The notes under the pieces are model-generated. The model searched no databases and had not been told where the DNA came from. It saw nothing but the letters and a program-made list of their open reading frames with translations. DNA of 36,894 bases from G039029935 sp039029935 (GTDB lineage Bacteria; Chloroflexota; Anaerolineae; Caldilineales; Caldilineaceae): positions 1 through 36,894 of the forward strand of contig JBCCFC010000002.1 of the NCBI GenBank assembly GCA_039029935.1, read 5' to 3'. Made by a program: the position numbers and the translations under genes. Shown here piece by piece: positions 1-7,093 of this stretch. The first letter of the stretch is position 1; every line of letters starts with the position of its first letter.

Positions 1-46
1 CTGTTCTCGTCCCTTTTTTGTTGAGTAGGCAAGGAGAAATCTGTAA

Positions 47-228
47 CACAGATTGATTATCTGTGACGCAGGTAGCCAACCTGCGATACTGTTCTGCAAC
101 AACTCTAACCAATAACACAGATTGATTATCTGTGACGCAGGTAGCCAACCTGCGATATAAACCAGTATCACAGATTGATTATCTGTGACGCAGGTAGCCA
201 ACCTGCGATACTGTTCTACAACAACTCT
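47..228. repeat. Three copies of a double-hairpin intergenic repeat
   Basis: Each copy holds two adjacent perfect palindromes: CACAGAT/ATCTGTG with a 5-nt loop (47-65, 116-134, 169-187) and CGCAGGT/ACCTGCG with a 5-nt loop (67-85, 136-154, 189-207). Copies 1 and 3 are identical over 60 bp (47-106 and 169-228) except for one base (G96 versus A218); copy 2 shares only the hairpin core. Spacing is 69 then 53 bp. This looks like a REP-type or miniature hairpin element that has multiplied locally. It ends just before the ribosome binding site of the next gene. Confidence 0.9.
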
Positions 229-252
229 TGCATGTATATAGGGAGTAGAACG

Positions 253-738
253 ATGATAGGATTATGGCTTGGCCTCTCGGTGGTGAAAACACCTGTTGAG
301 GTCATTTCAACCCTACAAGCTTGGTTCCCAACACTGAAAATAGGTGATTACGAGGTATTAATTGAATCAAATCAAGATTGGCCGCCCATTGTGATATGGG
401 TATCTGAAAACAAAAGCGAGTTTCCAACGGGCGTGAGCATTGAGTTGTTTCCTGGTCCACAAGATGAAGGATATGAAATGCCCGTGGTGATTGAGTTGGC
501 AAGACGATTTGCAGAGGCATATGATTGCCAAACAATCTGTGATGGCAGTGGCTATGGTGAAGTCGAACACTATCCGGGCTATGCCATCGTGTGGAAGGAT
601 GGTGTCCCTTATCTGGCTGACGATTACGGCTCGGAATTTGCCGATCAACTGGGGGAACCAGTGCGCATTATCAAGCCAATCCAGATTGACTCAACAAGAA
701 ATGCAGACTGTGTAAAGACTGTGATTGAGATGGGGTAA
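253..738 (+). CDS. Hypothetical protein, 161 aa
   Basis: I do not recognise this family. The frame is open from 175, but the first part would translate the hairpin repeat, so I place the start at the ATG at 253, preceded by AGGGAG about 7 nt upstream. The protein is soluble-looking, acidic and rich in aromatic residues, with no signal peptide, membrane segment or clear catalytic motif. The middle (IELFPGPQDEGYEMPVV) precedes a helix and a Gly/Tyr-rich stretch (CDGSGYGEV). Its size and composition would fit an immunity-type or SMI1-like small protein, but that is only a guess. It converges on the short-chain dehydrogenase gene, leaving 38 bp between the two stop codons. Confidence 0.6.
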   Translation: MIGLWLGLSVVKTPVEVISTLQAWFPTLKIGDYEVLIESNQDWPPIVIWVSENKSEFPTGVSIELFPGPQDEGYEMPVVIELARRFAEAYDCQTICDGSGYGEVEHYPGYAIVWKDGVPYLADDYGSEFADQLGEPVRIIKPIQIDSTRNADCVKTVIEMG

Positions 739-776
739 AGAGGGAGATAGAGGGATAACTTCCCCCTAATGCCGAT

Positions 777-1580
777 TTACCAGCAGCAGTACCCACCATC
801 AATAACCATATCATTCCCCGTCATAAAATCCGATGACGCCGATGCCAGATAAACCACAGCACCCTGCAAGTCACTGACCTCACCCATGCGTCCCATTGGT
901 GTCATCCCCATCCACGTAGGCGACATGGTTTGACCCTCCGGTGTTTGCAGCAAATCCTCGACCAGCGATGTACGTGTATAGCCGGGGCTGATGCTGTTGA
1001 CACGGACACCGCGTTTGGCCCATTCAGCAGCCAAACTACGCGTCATGTGAAGCACACCTGCCTTCGATGTGTTGTAGGCAACTTGGTTCTGCGGCGTGTT
1101 GCTGATGTGGGCGGACATGGATGCCGTATTGATGATCTTGCCATACCCCGCTTCCAGCATCACACGCCCCTCTGCCTGCGCACAGAGAAACACGGCGTCA
1201 AGATTGATGCTCATCATGCGTTGCCACTCACTCAACGGCATCTCTTCGGCGTCCTGCCAAATGCCAATACCCGCGTTGTTGACACCGACGGTCAACTTGC
1301 CCCACTGTTTGACGATGGTATTGACCATTGCTTCAACTTCATCTGGCTGTGTGACATCAGTTTGAATGGCAATCGACTCAATACCTTTCTGCTGCAATTC
1401 ATGGGCAACGGTTTCGGCGCGTTCAAGCACAATATCAACAACGGCAACGGCTGCACCCGCCTCACCCAAGGCATGGGCATAGCCACGTCCAATGCCCTGC
1501 CCACCACCTGTCACAAGGGCAACACGATCATTTAAACGAAAACGGTCAAGTATATTTAGTTGATTTAAAATATCTGTCAT
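777..1580 (-). CDS. Short-chain dehydrogenase/reductase, probably polyol (threitol-type) dehydrogenase
   Basis: Classical SDR of 267 aa, usual length for the family. The cofactor-binding motif TGGGQGIG is at residues 24-31, with Asp49 after beta-2 favouring NAD(H). NNAG is at 101-104, the catalytic Ser at about 154, and the Tyr169-x3-Lys173 pair in YNTSK. The C-terminus (DGGYCCW) resembles sugar and polyol dehydrogenases. The ATG at 1580 has AGGAG 7 nt upstream. It follows the eltD-like dehydrogenase by 54 bp in the same direction. In Mycobacterium smegmatis an SDR D-threitol dehydrogenase works beside the zinc enzyme EltD, so oxidation of a tetritol to a tetrulose is the likely reaction; the exact substrate is inference from context. 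Confidence 0.85.
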   Translation of the reverse strand: MTDILNQLNILDRFRLNDRVALVTGGGQGIGRGYAHALGEAGAAVAVVDIVLERAETVAHELQQKGIESIAIQTDVTQPDEVEAMVNTIVKQWGKLTVGVNNAGIGIWQDAEEMPLSEWQRMMSINLDAVFLCAQAEGRVMLEAGYGKIINTASMSAHISNTPQNQVAYNTSKAGVLHMTRSLAAEWAKRGVRVNSISPGYTRTSLVEDLLQTPEGQTMSPTWMGMTPMGRMGEVSDLQGAVVYLASASSDFMTGNDMVIDGGYCCW

Positions 1581-1586
1581 AGTCTC

Positions 1587-1627
1587 TCCTCTGCGTAATC
1601 TCTGCGTCCTCTGCGCCCCCTGCGGTT
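1587..1627. repeat. CTCTGCG-type short repeat, copy 1
   Basis: CTCTGCG recurs at roughly 10-bp intervals and the array ends in CTGCGGTT. It fills the 54-bp gap between the eltD-like stop codon and the SDR start, and its left end provides the AGGAG ribosome binding site of the SDR gene. A related array lies at 6191-6221. In both cases the array ends within about 8 bp of the TTA stop triplet of the upstream gene. It resembles the 'AACCGCAGAG...GCAGAG' intergenic repeats seen in many environmental bacteria. Confidence 0.75.
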
Positions 1628-1634
1628 CAACTTC

Positions 1635-2732
1635 TTACGGCTCTAACACAACTTTGACGGACGCCGCACCACTCCCCACCAACTCAATCCCCTCTTGAAA
1701 GCGGGCAAGCGGTAGCCGATGGGTTACAATGTCGTCCATCGGCAACAGCCCCTTGGACAACATGTTCATGGCTATCGGATAGCAATAGGGGCTGAGATGC
1801 GCACCATGAATATTCAGTTCTTTGGTGTCACCGATGATGGTCCAATCGACGGTGACGGGTTCACGCATGACGCTAAACTCGACAAATGTACCAAGCTTAC
1901 AGATCATGTGTAGCCCCTGCTCAACGGCGGCGGGATGACCAGTAGCCTCGATGTAGACATCACAGCCATAGCCATCGGTCAGCTTGAGAACCTCATCAAT
2001 CACATCGACCTTGTTGGGGTTGAGCGTCAAGTCCGCACCCGTTTTCTCGGCCACCGCCAGTCGATGGTCGTTGAGATCAAGCGCAATCAGCAGACGTGGA
2101 TTCTTGAGTCGCGCCGCTGCTACCATGCCCAATCCCAGCGGACCCGCTCCCGCAATCACGACGACATCATCCAGCCCAATCTCAGCGCGCTGCACCGCAT
2201 GAATCGAACAGGCCAACGGCTCAATAAACATAGCATGGTCCAGCGGCACACTCTCCGGCATTTTGTAGTTGATGGCGTCGGCGGGGAAGCGCATATAATC
2301 GGCCATCGCCCCCACCGTCCGCTGCCGGAAGCCATAGACATCGTGTAGCTGGCACATCCAATACTGCCCCCGATTGCAATAGCGGCAATTCCAGCACGGC
2401 ACAATCTGCTCGGAGACAGCGATGTCACCCAAGGCCAAGCCATACTTCTCGCCCGCCCCTGCACCCAAGGCCACGACCTCCCCTACAAACTCATGCCCTG
2501 GAATCACAGGTGGCTGCGCATAGCCCACACGGTGGTCATCGCCCCAGAAGAGTGGCGCCCCCGTGTAGCATTTCAGGTCACTGGCACAGATGCCGATGCT
2601 TTTGACACGCACCAGAACCTCATTGGGGCCGATTTGTGGGACGGGCTGCTCTTCGAGGCGGTAATCTTCGGGACCGTGACAGATGACGGCGGGCATGGTT
2701 TTTGGTATAGTTTGATGGTTAATATGATTCAT
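1635..2732 (-). CDS. eltD: Zinc-dependent alcohol dehydrogenase, erythritol/L-threitol dehydrogenase type
   Basis: Medium-chain zinc dehydrogenase of 365 aa. Counting from the ATG at 2732, Cys49 and His80-Glu81 (PGHEFVG) form the catalytic zinc site; Cys113, 116, 119 and 127 (PCWNCRYCNRGQYWMC) bind structural zinc; GAGPLG is the nucleotide-binding loop. Blocks such as AVICHGPEDYRLEE, GICASDLKCY, SEQIVPCW and GAHLSPYC closely match my memory of M. smegmatis EltD, which oxidises erythritol and L-threitol. That comparison is recalled, not computed. A TTG two codons upstream (2738) is an alternative start; no strong ribosome binding site is visible. The gene starts 9 bp after the PIN toxin stop, so it is probably translated from the same message. 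Confidence 0.85.
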   Translation of the reverse strand: MNHINHQTIPKTMPAVICHGPEDYRLEEQPVPQIGPNEVLVRVKSIGICASDLKCYTGAPLFWGDDHRVGYAQPPVIPGHEFVGEVVALGAGAGEKYGLALGDIAVSEQIVPCWNCRYCNRGQYWMCQLHDVYGFRQRTVGAMADYMRFPADAINYKMPESVPLDHAMFIEPLACSIHAVQRAEIGLDDVVVIAGAGPLGLGMVAAARLKNPRLLIALDLNDHRLAVAEKTGADLTLNPNKVDVIDEVLKLTDGYGCDVYIEATGHPAAVEQGLHMICKLGTFVEFSVMREPVTVDWTIIGDTKELNIHGAHLSPYCYPIAMNMLSKGLLPMDDIVTHRLPLARFQEGIELVGSGAASVKVVLEP

Positions 2733-2741
2733 ATGCAATTA

Positions 2742-3161
2742 TCATTCTGTATAACGATGAAAGAAATCAGCTACTGTCACAATTGGGATACCCTTGTAGT
2801 TTTTCAGTGCAAGTAAGTGTCGGTCCTGTATCACCAAATAGTTAGCCTGTGCTTCAACAGCGCAAACTAGAAAAGTGTCATCATCTGGGTCTGCGTCAAC
2901 GATTGGAATGTTGGGGCGCGAAACATCAAAAACAGCACAAAGATTAAGTGCATAAGATGAAAGTTGTGTAGGTGTTGCTTGAAGAACAGCCAGCCGAGGC
3001 TGCAGACGCTCATACCCCAATACCTCTTCTAGTTCCAATAACATTGGATAGGCAATACAAAGCTTTATATCACCTTCTTCTGCCAATCGTAATAAACGCC
3101 ACGCATCACCCTTCCAAAGTAGCCCCGATATCCAAATATTTGTGTCAATGACAATGAGCAT
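2742..3161 (-). CDS. PIN-domain toxin (putative RNase) of a toxin-antitoxin pair
   Basis: PIN-family protein of 139 aa. Expected acidic residues are present: Asp6 in VIDTN, the Glu cluster at 43-46 (LELEE), the DPDDD motif at 91-95 and Asp113 in IQDRH. The opening DTNIWISGLLWKG and the spacing match the 'putative toxin-antitoxin system toxin component, PIN family' group rather than classic VapC. Such proteins are metal-dependent ribonucleases held in check by the neighbouring antitoxin; activity here is inferred. The ATG at 3161 lies 3 nt after the antitoxin stop, so the two are likely translationally coupled. It is followed almost directly by the eltD-like gene, which is unusual for a toxin gene. 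Confidence 0.85.
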   Translation of the reverse strand: MLIVIDTNIWISGLLWKGDAWRLLRLAEEGDIKLCIAYPMLLELEEVLGYERLQPRLAVLQATPTQLSSYALNLCAVFDVSRPNIPIVDADPDDDTFLVCAVEAQANYLVIQDRHLLALKNYKGIPIVTVADFFHRYTE

Positions 3162-3164
3162 GAT

Positions 3165-3410
3165 TTATACCTTTACGTCCTGTCTTTGACGGCGTACTTC
3201 ATGCACGATATCATCAAGCTCATCAAAAGACATTGGTTCCTCGTCTGGAGCCTCCTCAACAGCCTTCAATGGCGAAGGGTTGATTCGTTTTAGGTGTAAT
3301 GTATCGCCATCCAACCAAACGACGAACTGATCTGATGGTTGAAATTGCTCTGCGATAAATGAAGGCAATTCTAGCATATAGTTGGGACTAAGCGTTGCTA
3401 CTTGAAACAT
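3165..3410 (-). CDS. AbrB-like antitoxin partner of the PIN toxin
   Basis: Protein of 81 aa. The N-terminal half (FQVATLSPNYMLELPSFIAEQF and VVWLDGDTLHLKRI) has the alternating beta pattern of a SpoVT/AbrB swapped-hairpin DNA-binding fold; the C-terminal half is acidic (EEAPDEEPMSFDELDDIVHEV) and is the expected toxin-neutralising helix. The open frame begins at a GTG at 3416, but AGGAG lies 5 nt before the ATG at 3410, so I use that start. Position just upstream of a PIN gene with a 3-nt gap is the standard antitoxin-toxin order. It probably represses its own promoter, and therefore perhaps the dehydrogenase genes downstream. Confidence 0.8.
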   Translation of the reverse strand: MFQVATLSPNYMLELPSFIAEQFQPSDQFVVWLDGDTLHLKRINPSPLKAVEEAPDEEPMSFDELDDIVHEVRRQRQDVKV

Positions 3411-3471
3411 AATCACTCCTTTGAGCCTATAAAAAAGTACTCATAAATATAAAGTTTAAAGTGAATCAGAA

Positions 3472-3717
3472 CTAAACAGAGGGTTGCATTGTCCAATTTT
3501 TCCATCCTTGGTTTAGCTCTTCAATGGCCTCATCAAATGCATCGTCATCTCGAAATACACCGCGCAAAGACAGAAATTCTTCCAATGGTGTCAATTTCAG
3601 ACTATGCCTATCAACACTAGGGGTAATCTTTTGCCCCTCACGCAAGTTGAGTAATTTTATCAGCCAGCGAGGTAACAAAATAGTGTCCTCCTGTAGGCTT
3701 GCAACTACAATAGTCAT
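3472..3717 (-). CDS. AbrB/MazE-like DNA-binding protein, second antitoxin without an adjacent toxin
   Basis: Protein of 81 aa. The segment TILLPRWLIKLLNLREGQKITPSVDRHSLKLTPLEEFLSL has the beta-loop-beta layout of AbrB/MazE antitoxins (compare '...LP..l...l.l..Gd.v.v....g.l.l.p'). The rest (FRDDDAFDEAIEELNQGWKNW) is a short acidic, toxin-binding-like tail. The ATG at 3717 has GGAG 6 nt upstream. The next gene downstream, 61 bp away, is another antitoxin, so this one has no toxin of its own in the window. It may be an orphan left after toxin loss, or a dedicated repressor of this operon. Confidence 0.7.
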   Translation of the reverse strand: MTIVVASLQEDTILLPRWLIKLLNLREGQKITPSVDRHSLKLTPLEEFLSLRGVFRDDDAFDEAIEELNQGWKNWTMQPSV

Positions 3718-3814
3718 AGCACTCCTCTCTTTTCCAGTATATGGTTAGAACGGTTGAACCTTCACAACTTGGCTATTTTATCATGGAATCGGCAAATATG
3801 AACATCCTACTGGA

Positions 3815-3864
3815 GCGGATTCAGGGACACGCGGATAACACCTCACCTACATAACCAATCCGCG
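3815..3864. repeat. GCGGATT-type inverted repeat
   Basis: CGCGGAT (3830-3836) pairs with ATCCGCG (3858-3864) across a 21-nt loop, preceded by GCGGATTCAGGGAC (3815-3828). The same core reappears at 17206-17219 as GCGGATTTAGGGAC and, inverted, near 12948-12976. No U-run follows, so it is not a typical intrinsic terminator; a dispersed intergenic repeat is more likely. Confidence 0.55.
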
Positions 3865-3867
3865 CTA

Positions 3868-4053
3868 CTATTCCTGCATTGTCCACACCCGTATTATACC
3901 ATTACCAGAGATGATACGTGTACCATCAGTACTGTACGCCACTGCATTTACATCCGAGGTGTGGCCGTCTCGATATACCTGTCCAAAATCGTAAGAACAA
4001 TCAATTCCATCAATGCTTCTGTAGTATCCATTCATAGCCAGTTGACTTATCAT
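3868..4053 (-). pseudogene. WD40 repeat fragment behind the kinase gene
   Basis: The 61-aa frame ends in GHTSDVNAVAYSTDGTRIIS and then IIRVWTMQE, which is a single WD40 blade (GH...V..V.fS.DG..i.S......vW). A working propeller needs about seven blades, so this is probably the last blade of a former WD40 gene or of a kinase-WD40 fusion. The ATG at 4053 begins one base after the kinase stop codon (TAA-A-ATG), so it could still be translated by coupling. The blade lacks the usual Asp before the IRVW strand and its hydrophobic spacing is irregular, consistent with decay. It could also be a short coupled peptide, but I consider that less likely. Confidence 0.55.
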
Positions 4054-4054
4054 T

Positions 4055-5860
4055 TTATCGACAATCAAACTCTATATCGAATGGGTTACTCGTGTGTCCT
4101 GCTCTGTCTAAAATAGTGGCACGTAATACTACAGTATATCCCTCCCCATTGCACCACCAAGAACTTGTAATTATTGCCCCTACCTTCTGAGTAGAATCAC
4201 TAGCTGTAATGTAATCATCTTCAATGCGAATATCAGGTCTTGTTGTTGATACAAGCTCATATGTTACGGCATAGGAGTCGCCATCTAAATCATTAAAATA
4301 GATATCCTGATGCAGAATTTTATTATCTCCACTTCCTTCGATTCTTAGTATTATTTTGTCAACTATCGGTAAAGGTACGACAATTGGTCTGGGGCTGGCT
4401 GTGATGGTCGGCTGAGGTGTATTCGTCAGTTCAGGTGTAAATGTTGCCGTTGGTGGAATGGGTGTTTCAGTCGGCGTCCGTGTTGGTGTAGACGATCTAC
4501 GCGTGGCCGTATTGGTAGGACGAGGCGTAGGTGTTAGTGTCGCTGTTTGTGGAACAGGCGTATCAGTTGGCGTATTCGTCGGTTTAGGTGTGAATGTTGC
4601 TGTTTGCGGAACAGGCGTATCAGTCGGTGTATGCGTTGGTGTAGGTGGAACAGGTGTAGGAGTTGGTACAGCCGTCTCCGTTTTGGTAGGCGTCATTGTA
4701 GGTAATTCAGTCGGCGTACTGGTCGGTATTGGCGTGGTTGTCACCGTCTCTGTTAGTGCAATCTCCACCACTTGCACACTTGATGTAGGCATGTTGCTCA
4801 AAGGCACATCCACAGGCGTAGACATACCTCCACCAAAGCTATCAAGCAGCGGCAAACCACGCAACATCTCGCTCATTGCAAAGCCACCTACCAGTAACAA
4901 TAGCCCCATCAACGCTATCACCCAAAGGTTCATCTCGCGATGCCCTGAAAGATCACCATATGCTGGCCGTACTTCACGCTCCGTTTTTTGCTCACTCTTC
5001 GTCCCTTGAAGCAGCGTCTGTCGCATCTCACCCACATCGGCATAGCGTCGCGTTGGCTGCATCTGCATAGCGCGCATCACCACATTATCGATTCGACGGC
5101 TAATCGAACGGTTAAACGAGCGCGGCGATTTCGTTTCATGTCCATCATGGCGCGCCTTAGCATCCAGTGGTGCTTTACCGACCAGCAGCACATAGATCGT
5201 CGCCCCCAACGCATAGATGTCCGAGCGCGCATCAGTCCTGCCACCAAACTCACGGTACTGTTCAGGTGGCGCATAGTCGGGTGTCAGTGCGGGGATGCTA
5301 TAAACGGTTTTGACAGGTGTATCCTCCTTGGCGATGCCAAAATCCACGAGGTAGACGCGTCCCTGTGGGGTCACACGGATGTTGGCGGGTTTGATGTCGC
5401 GGTGAATAATCGGTGTCAACTGTCCGGTCGCCGGGTCTTGCCAGGTGTGCATGAACTCCAGCGCGTCCATCACCTGCGTCACCCACTCCATCACGAGGCC
5501 CTCGCTCAGTTCGCCATACTTTTGGTGATGCATCCGCGCAATGACCTTCAAGTCTTCACCTTCGATGTAGTCCATTACCAGATAGTAGCGACCCGCAGCG
5601 TCAAAGCTTTTGTCTACAAAGTGGTCGGTGACGCGGGGCAAGTTGGGGTGACGCAACCGTGCCAACAGTAACGCTTCACGCTCGAATTGCCGTTGCGCCT
5701 CTAACGACGTATGCAAATTCTCCTTGATGGCGACCATCGTCCCCACCAAGTTCAAATCCTCGGCCAAGTAGACCGCGCCAAAGCCACCCTGCCCCAAAAT
5801 GCGGGTGATACGATAGCGTCCGTTGTTTAATGTGTGGTTGGGTTGAAGTGTTGTTGTCAT
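4055..5860 (-). CDS. Membrane Ser/Thr protein kinase with Pro/Thr linker and exported C-terminal domain
   Basis: Hanks-type kinase of 601 aa. Residues 16-285 carry the kinase fold: GQGGFG loop at 23-28, Lys46 in VAIK, HRDIKPAN at 153-160, DFG at 173-175, and APPE at 197-200. A single membrane segment (about 312-330) follows, then a linker of PT repeats (374-490) and a C-terminal domain of about 100 residues (500-601) with alternating beta strands, resembling an Ig/cadherin-like fold, that should lie outside the membrane. The ATG at 5860 has no clear ribosome binding site. It starts 22 bp after the DUF2160-like gene in the importer cluster, so it may sense or tune transport, but that is inference. 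Confidence 0.9.
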   Translation of the reverse strand: MTTTLQPNHTLNNGRYRITRILGQGGFGAVYLAEDLNLVGTMVAIKENLHTSLEAQRQFEREALLLARLRHPNLPRVTDHFVDKSFDAAGRYYLVMDYIEGEDLKVIARMHHQKYGELSEGLVMEWVTQVMDALEFMHTWQDPATGQLTPIIHRDIKPANIRVTPQGRVYLVDFGIAKEDTPVKTVYSIPALTPDYAPPEQYREFGGRTDARSDIYALGATIYVLLVGKAPLDAKARHDGHETKSPRSFNRSISRRIDNVVMRAMQMQPTRRYADVGEMRQTLLQGTKSEQKTEREVRPAYGDLSGHREMNLWVIALMGLLLLVGGFAMSEMLRGLPLLDSFGGGMSTPVDVPLSNMPTSSVQVVEIALTETVTTTPIPTSTPTELPTMTPTKTETAVPTPTPVPPTPTHTPTDTPVPQTATFTPKPTNTPTDTPVPQTATLTPTPRPTNTATRRSSTPTRTPTETPIPPTATFTPELTNTPQPTITASPRPIVVPLPIVDKIILRIEGSGDNKILHQDIYFNDLDGDSYAVTYELVSTTRPDIRIEDDYITASDSTQKVGAIITSSWWCNGEGYTVVLRATILDRAGHTSNPFDIEFDCR

Positions 5861-5882
5861 GGATTAGGTTACTGTTTTTAGC

Positions 5883-6071
5883 TCATCCCCACCGAATAAT
5901 AATCATCGCCAAAATCACCGAAATCACCGTCGCAATCCACAACGGCAAACTCAACGGCTCAATTTCAACAAAGCGCAGCCACAGCAGATGGATGGCGACA
6001 AAAAAGACGACGCCGATAAAGCCGCGATCAAATCCGTTGGTGTCGATGGGCAAGAAGCCTTTGCGTTTCAT
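5883..6071 (-). CDS. Small membrane protein, DUF2160-like, of the polyol ABC importer cluster
   Basis: Protein of 62 aa with two hydrophobic segments (about 18-35 and 42-60). RKGFLPIDTNGFDRGFIGVV and the end MIIIRWG resemble the C-terminal part of DUF2160, a small membrane protein found in glycerol-type ABC importer operons of proteobacteria; I recall this rather than having searched it. Known members are about 90 aa, so the first membrane helix seems to be missing here. The ATG at 6071 has GAGAGG about 7 nt upstream. It lies between the second permease (156 bp away, with a CTCTGCG repeat between) and the kinase (22 bp). Confidence 0.65.
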   Translation of the reverse strand: MKRKGFLPIDTNGFDRGFIGVVFFVAIHLLWLRFVEIEPLSLPLWIATVISVILAMIIIRWG

Positions 6072-6190
6072 ATTGATCCTCTCTTGGGCGACCGCAAGAG
6101 TGCGCCCCTCTACAATTTACCCAATTTATGATTGACTCTGCTACCGAAAAGGTGTAAACACAGAAACTCACTCTTCTTCCCCTCTGAAAA

Positions 6191-6221
6191 ACCTCTGCGC
6201 CCTCTGCGTTCTCTGCGGTTT
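6191..6221. repeat. CTCTGCG-type short repeat, copy 2
   Basis: Three CTCTGCG units at 10-bp spacing ending in CTGCGGTT, directly behind the stop codon of the second permease gene. It matches the array at 1587-1627 in unit, spacing and position relative to the preceding stop codon. Confidence 0.75.
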
Positions 6222-6227
6222 TCAGTC

Positions 6228-7091
6228 TTATGATTTCACAGCCCCAAAGGTCAAGCCCATGACAATGTATCGCTGGACAAAGACAAGGAAGACGAGTGCG
6301 GGCAGCAGCGAGATAAAGGCAACCGCCGCCAACTCACCCCAATTTGATCCTGTCACGGTCACAAATTCGGCCAACCCTGTCGTGATGGTGCGTGCGGTCA
6401 CACTGGTCAGCGTTGAGGCAAAGAGATACTCGTTCCAGGCAAACATCCAACTCAGGAGCGCGGTGATTGCCAGCCCTGGTGCGGCCAGCGGGATGATGAT
6501 GCGGCCAAGCACTGTGCCAAATCCGGCGCCATCCACAAACGCGGCCTCGTCTAGCTCGATGGGGATGCCGTCCAAGATGCCGATGAGCAGCCAAATGGCA
6601 AAGGGCAGATTGAAGACACAATAGAGTAGAATTAGACCGATGCGGGTGTCAAAGAGCGTCCAGTCGCCGATGGCAAATGTTTTTGTGAAGAGCAGAAAGA
6701 GTGGCAGCATAAAGGCGGCAGGTGGGGCCATGCGGTTGGTGATGGTCCAAAAGAAGATGTTGTCCTTGGCCGCGAGCTTCCAGCGTGAAAGGGCATAGGT
6801 TGCCATCAGTGCCAGGACCGTGACCAGCAGCGCATTAGCGGTTGCCGTAATCAGCGAATTCCAGATATACCCTTGAAATATGCGATCCGTGAGTGGACCG
6901 AGATAATTCTCGGCGTAGAACTTGGTTTGCCACATGGGCCATAGCGATGGTCGCGAAAATAATTCGACGCGGCTGCGTGCGGAGACCACAAACATCCAGT
7001 AGATGGGGATCAGCGTGGTGACGGTCAGCGCGATCCAGAGTACATAGGTTCCTACAGTGATTAAGATTTTTTGGAAACGGCTTTGTTGCAT
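6228..7091 (-). CDS. Carbohydrate ABC importer permease, MalG/CUT1 type
   Basis: Inner-membrane permease of 287 aa with about six hydrophobic segments. The N-terminus (LITVGTYVLWIALTVTTLIPIYWMFVVSAR) is typical of MalG/UgpE-type subunits, and DEAAFVDGAGFGTVLGRIIIPLAAPGL is the EAA loop that docks the ATPase. The frame is open back to 7385, but that part overlaps the other permease and does not look like protein; I use the ATG at 7091, 2 nt after the upstream permease stop, with AAGGAGG about 13 nt ahead. Translational coupling of the two permeases is likely. No ATPase gene is present, so a shared MsiK-type ATPase encoded elsewhere is expected. Confidence 0.9.
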   Translation of the reverse strand: MQQSRFQKILITVGTYVLWIALTVTTLIPIYWMFVVSARSRVELFSRPSLWPMWQTKFYAENYLGPLTDRIFQGYIWNSLITATANALLVTVLALMATYALSRWKLAAKDNIFFWTITNRMAPPAAFMLPLFLLFTKTFAIGDWTLFDTRIGLILLYCVFNLPFAIWLLIGILDGIPIELDEAAFVDGAGFGTVLGRIIIPLAAPGLAITALLSWMFAWNEYLFASTLTSVTARTITTGLAEFVTVTGSNWGELAAVAFISLLPALVFLVFVQRYIVMGLTFGAVKS

Positions 7092-7093
7092 GA

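Noticed and set aside
47..207. Possible CRISPR array in the repeats at the left edge
   Set aside because: Only three copies, unequal spacing, flanking sequence partly repeated as well, and no cas gene in the window.
175..252. Upstream extension of the first gene
   Set aside because: It would translate the hairpin repeat itself; a good ribosome binding site marks the ATG at 253.
4458..5009. Val/Gly-rich plus-strand open frame
   Set aside because: Shadow of the kinase Pro/Thr linker and membrane segment on the minus strand.
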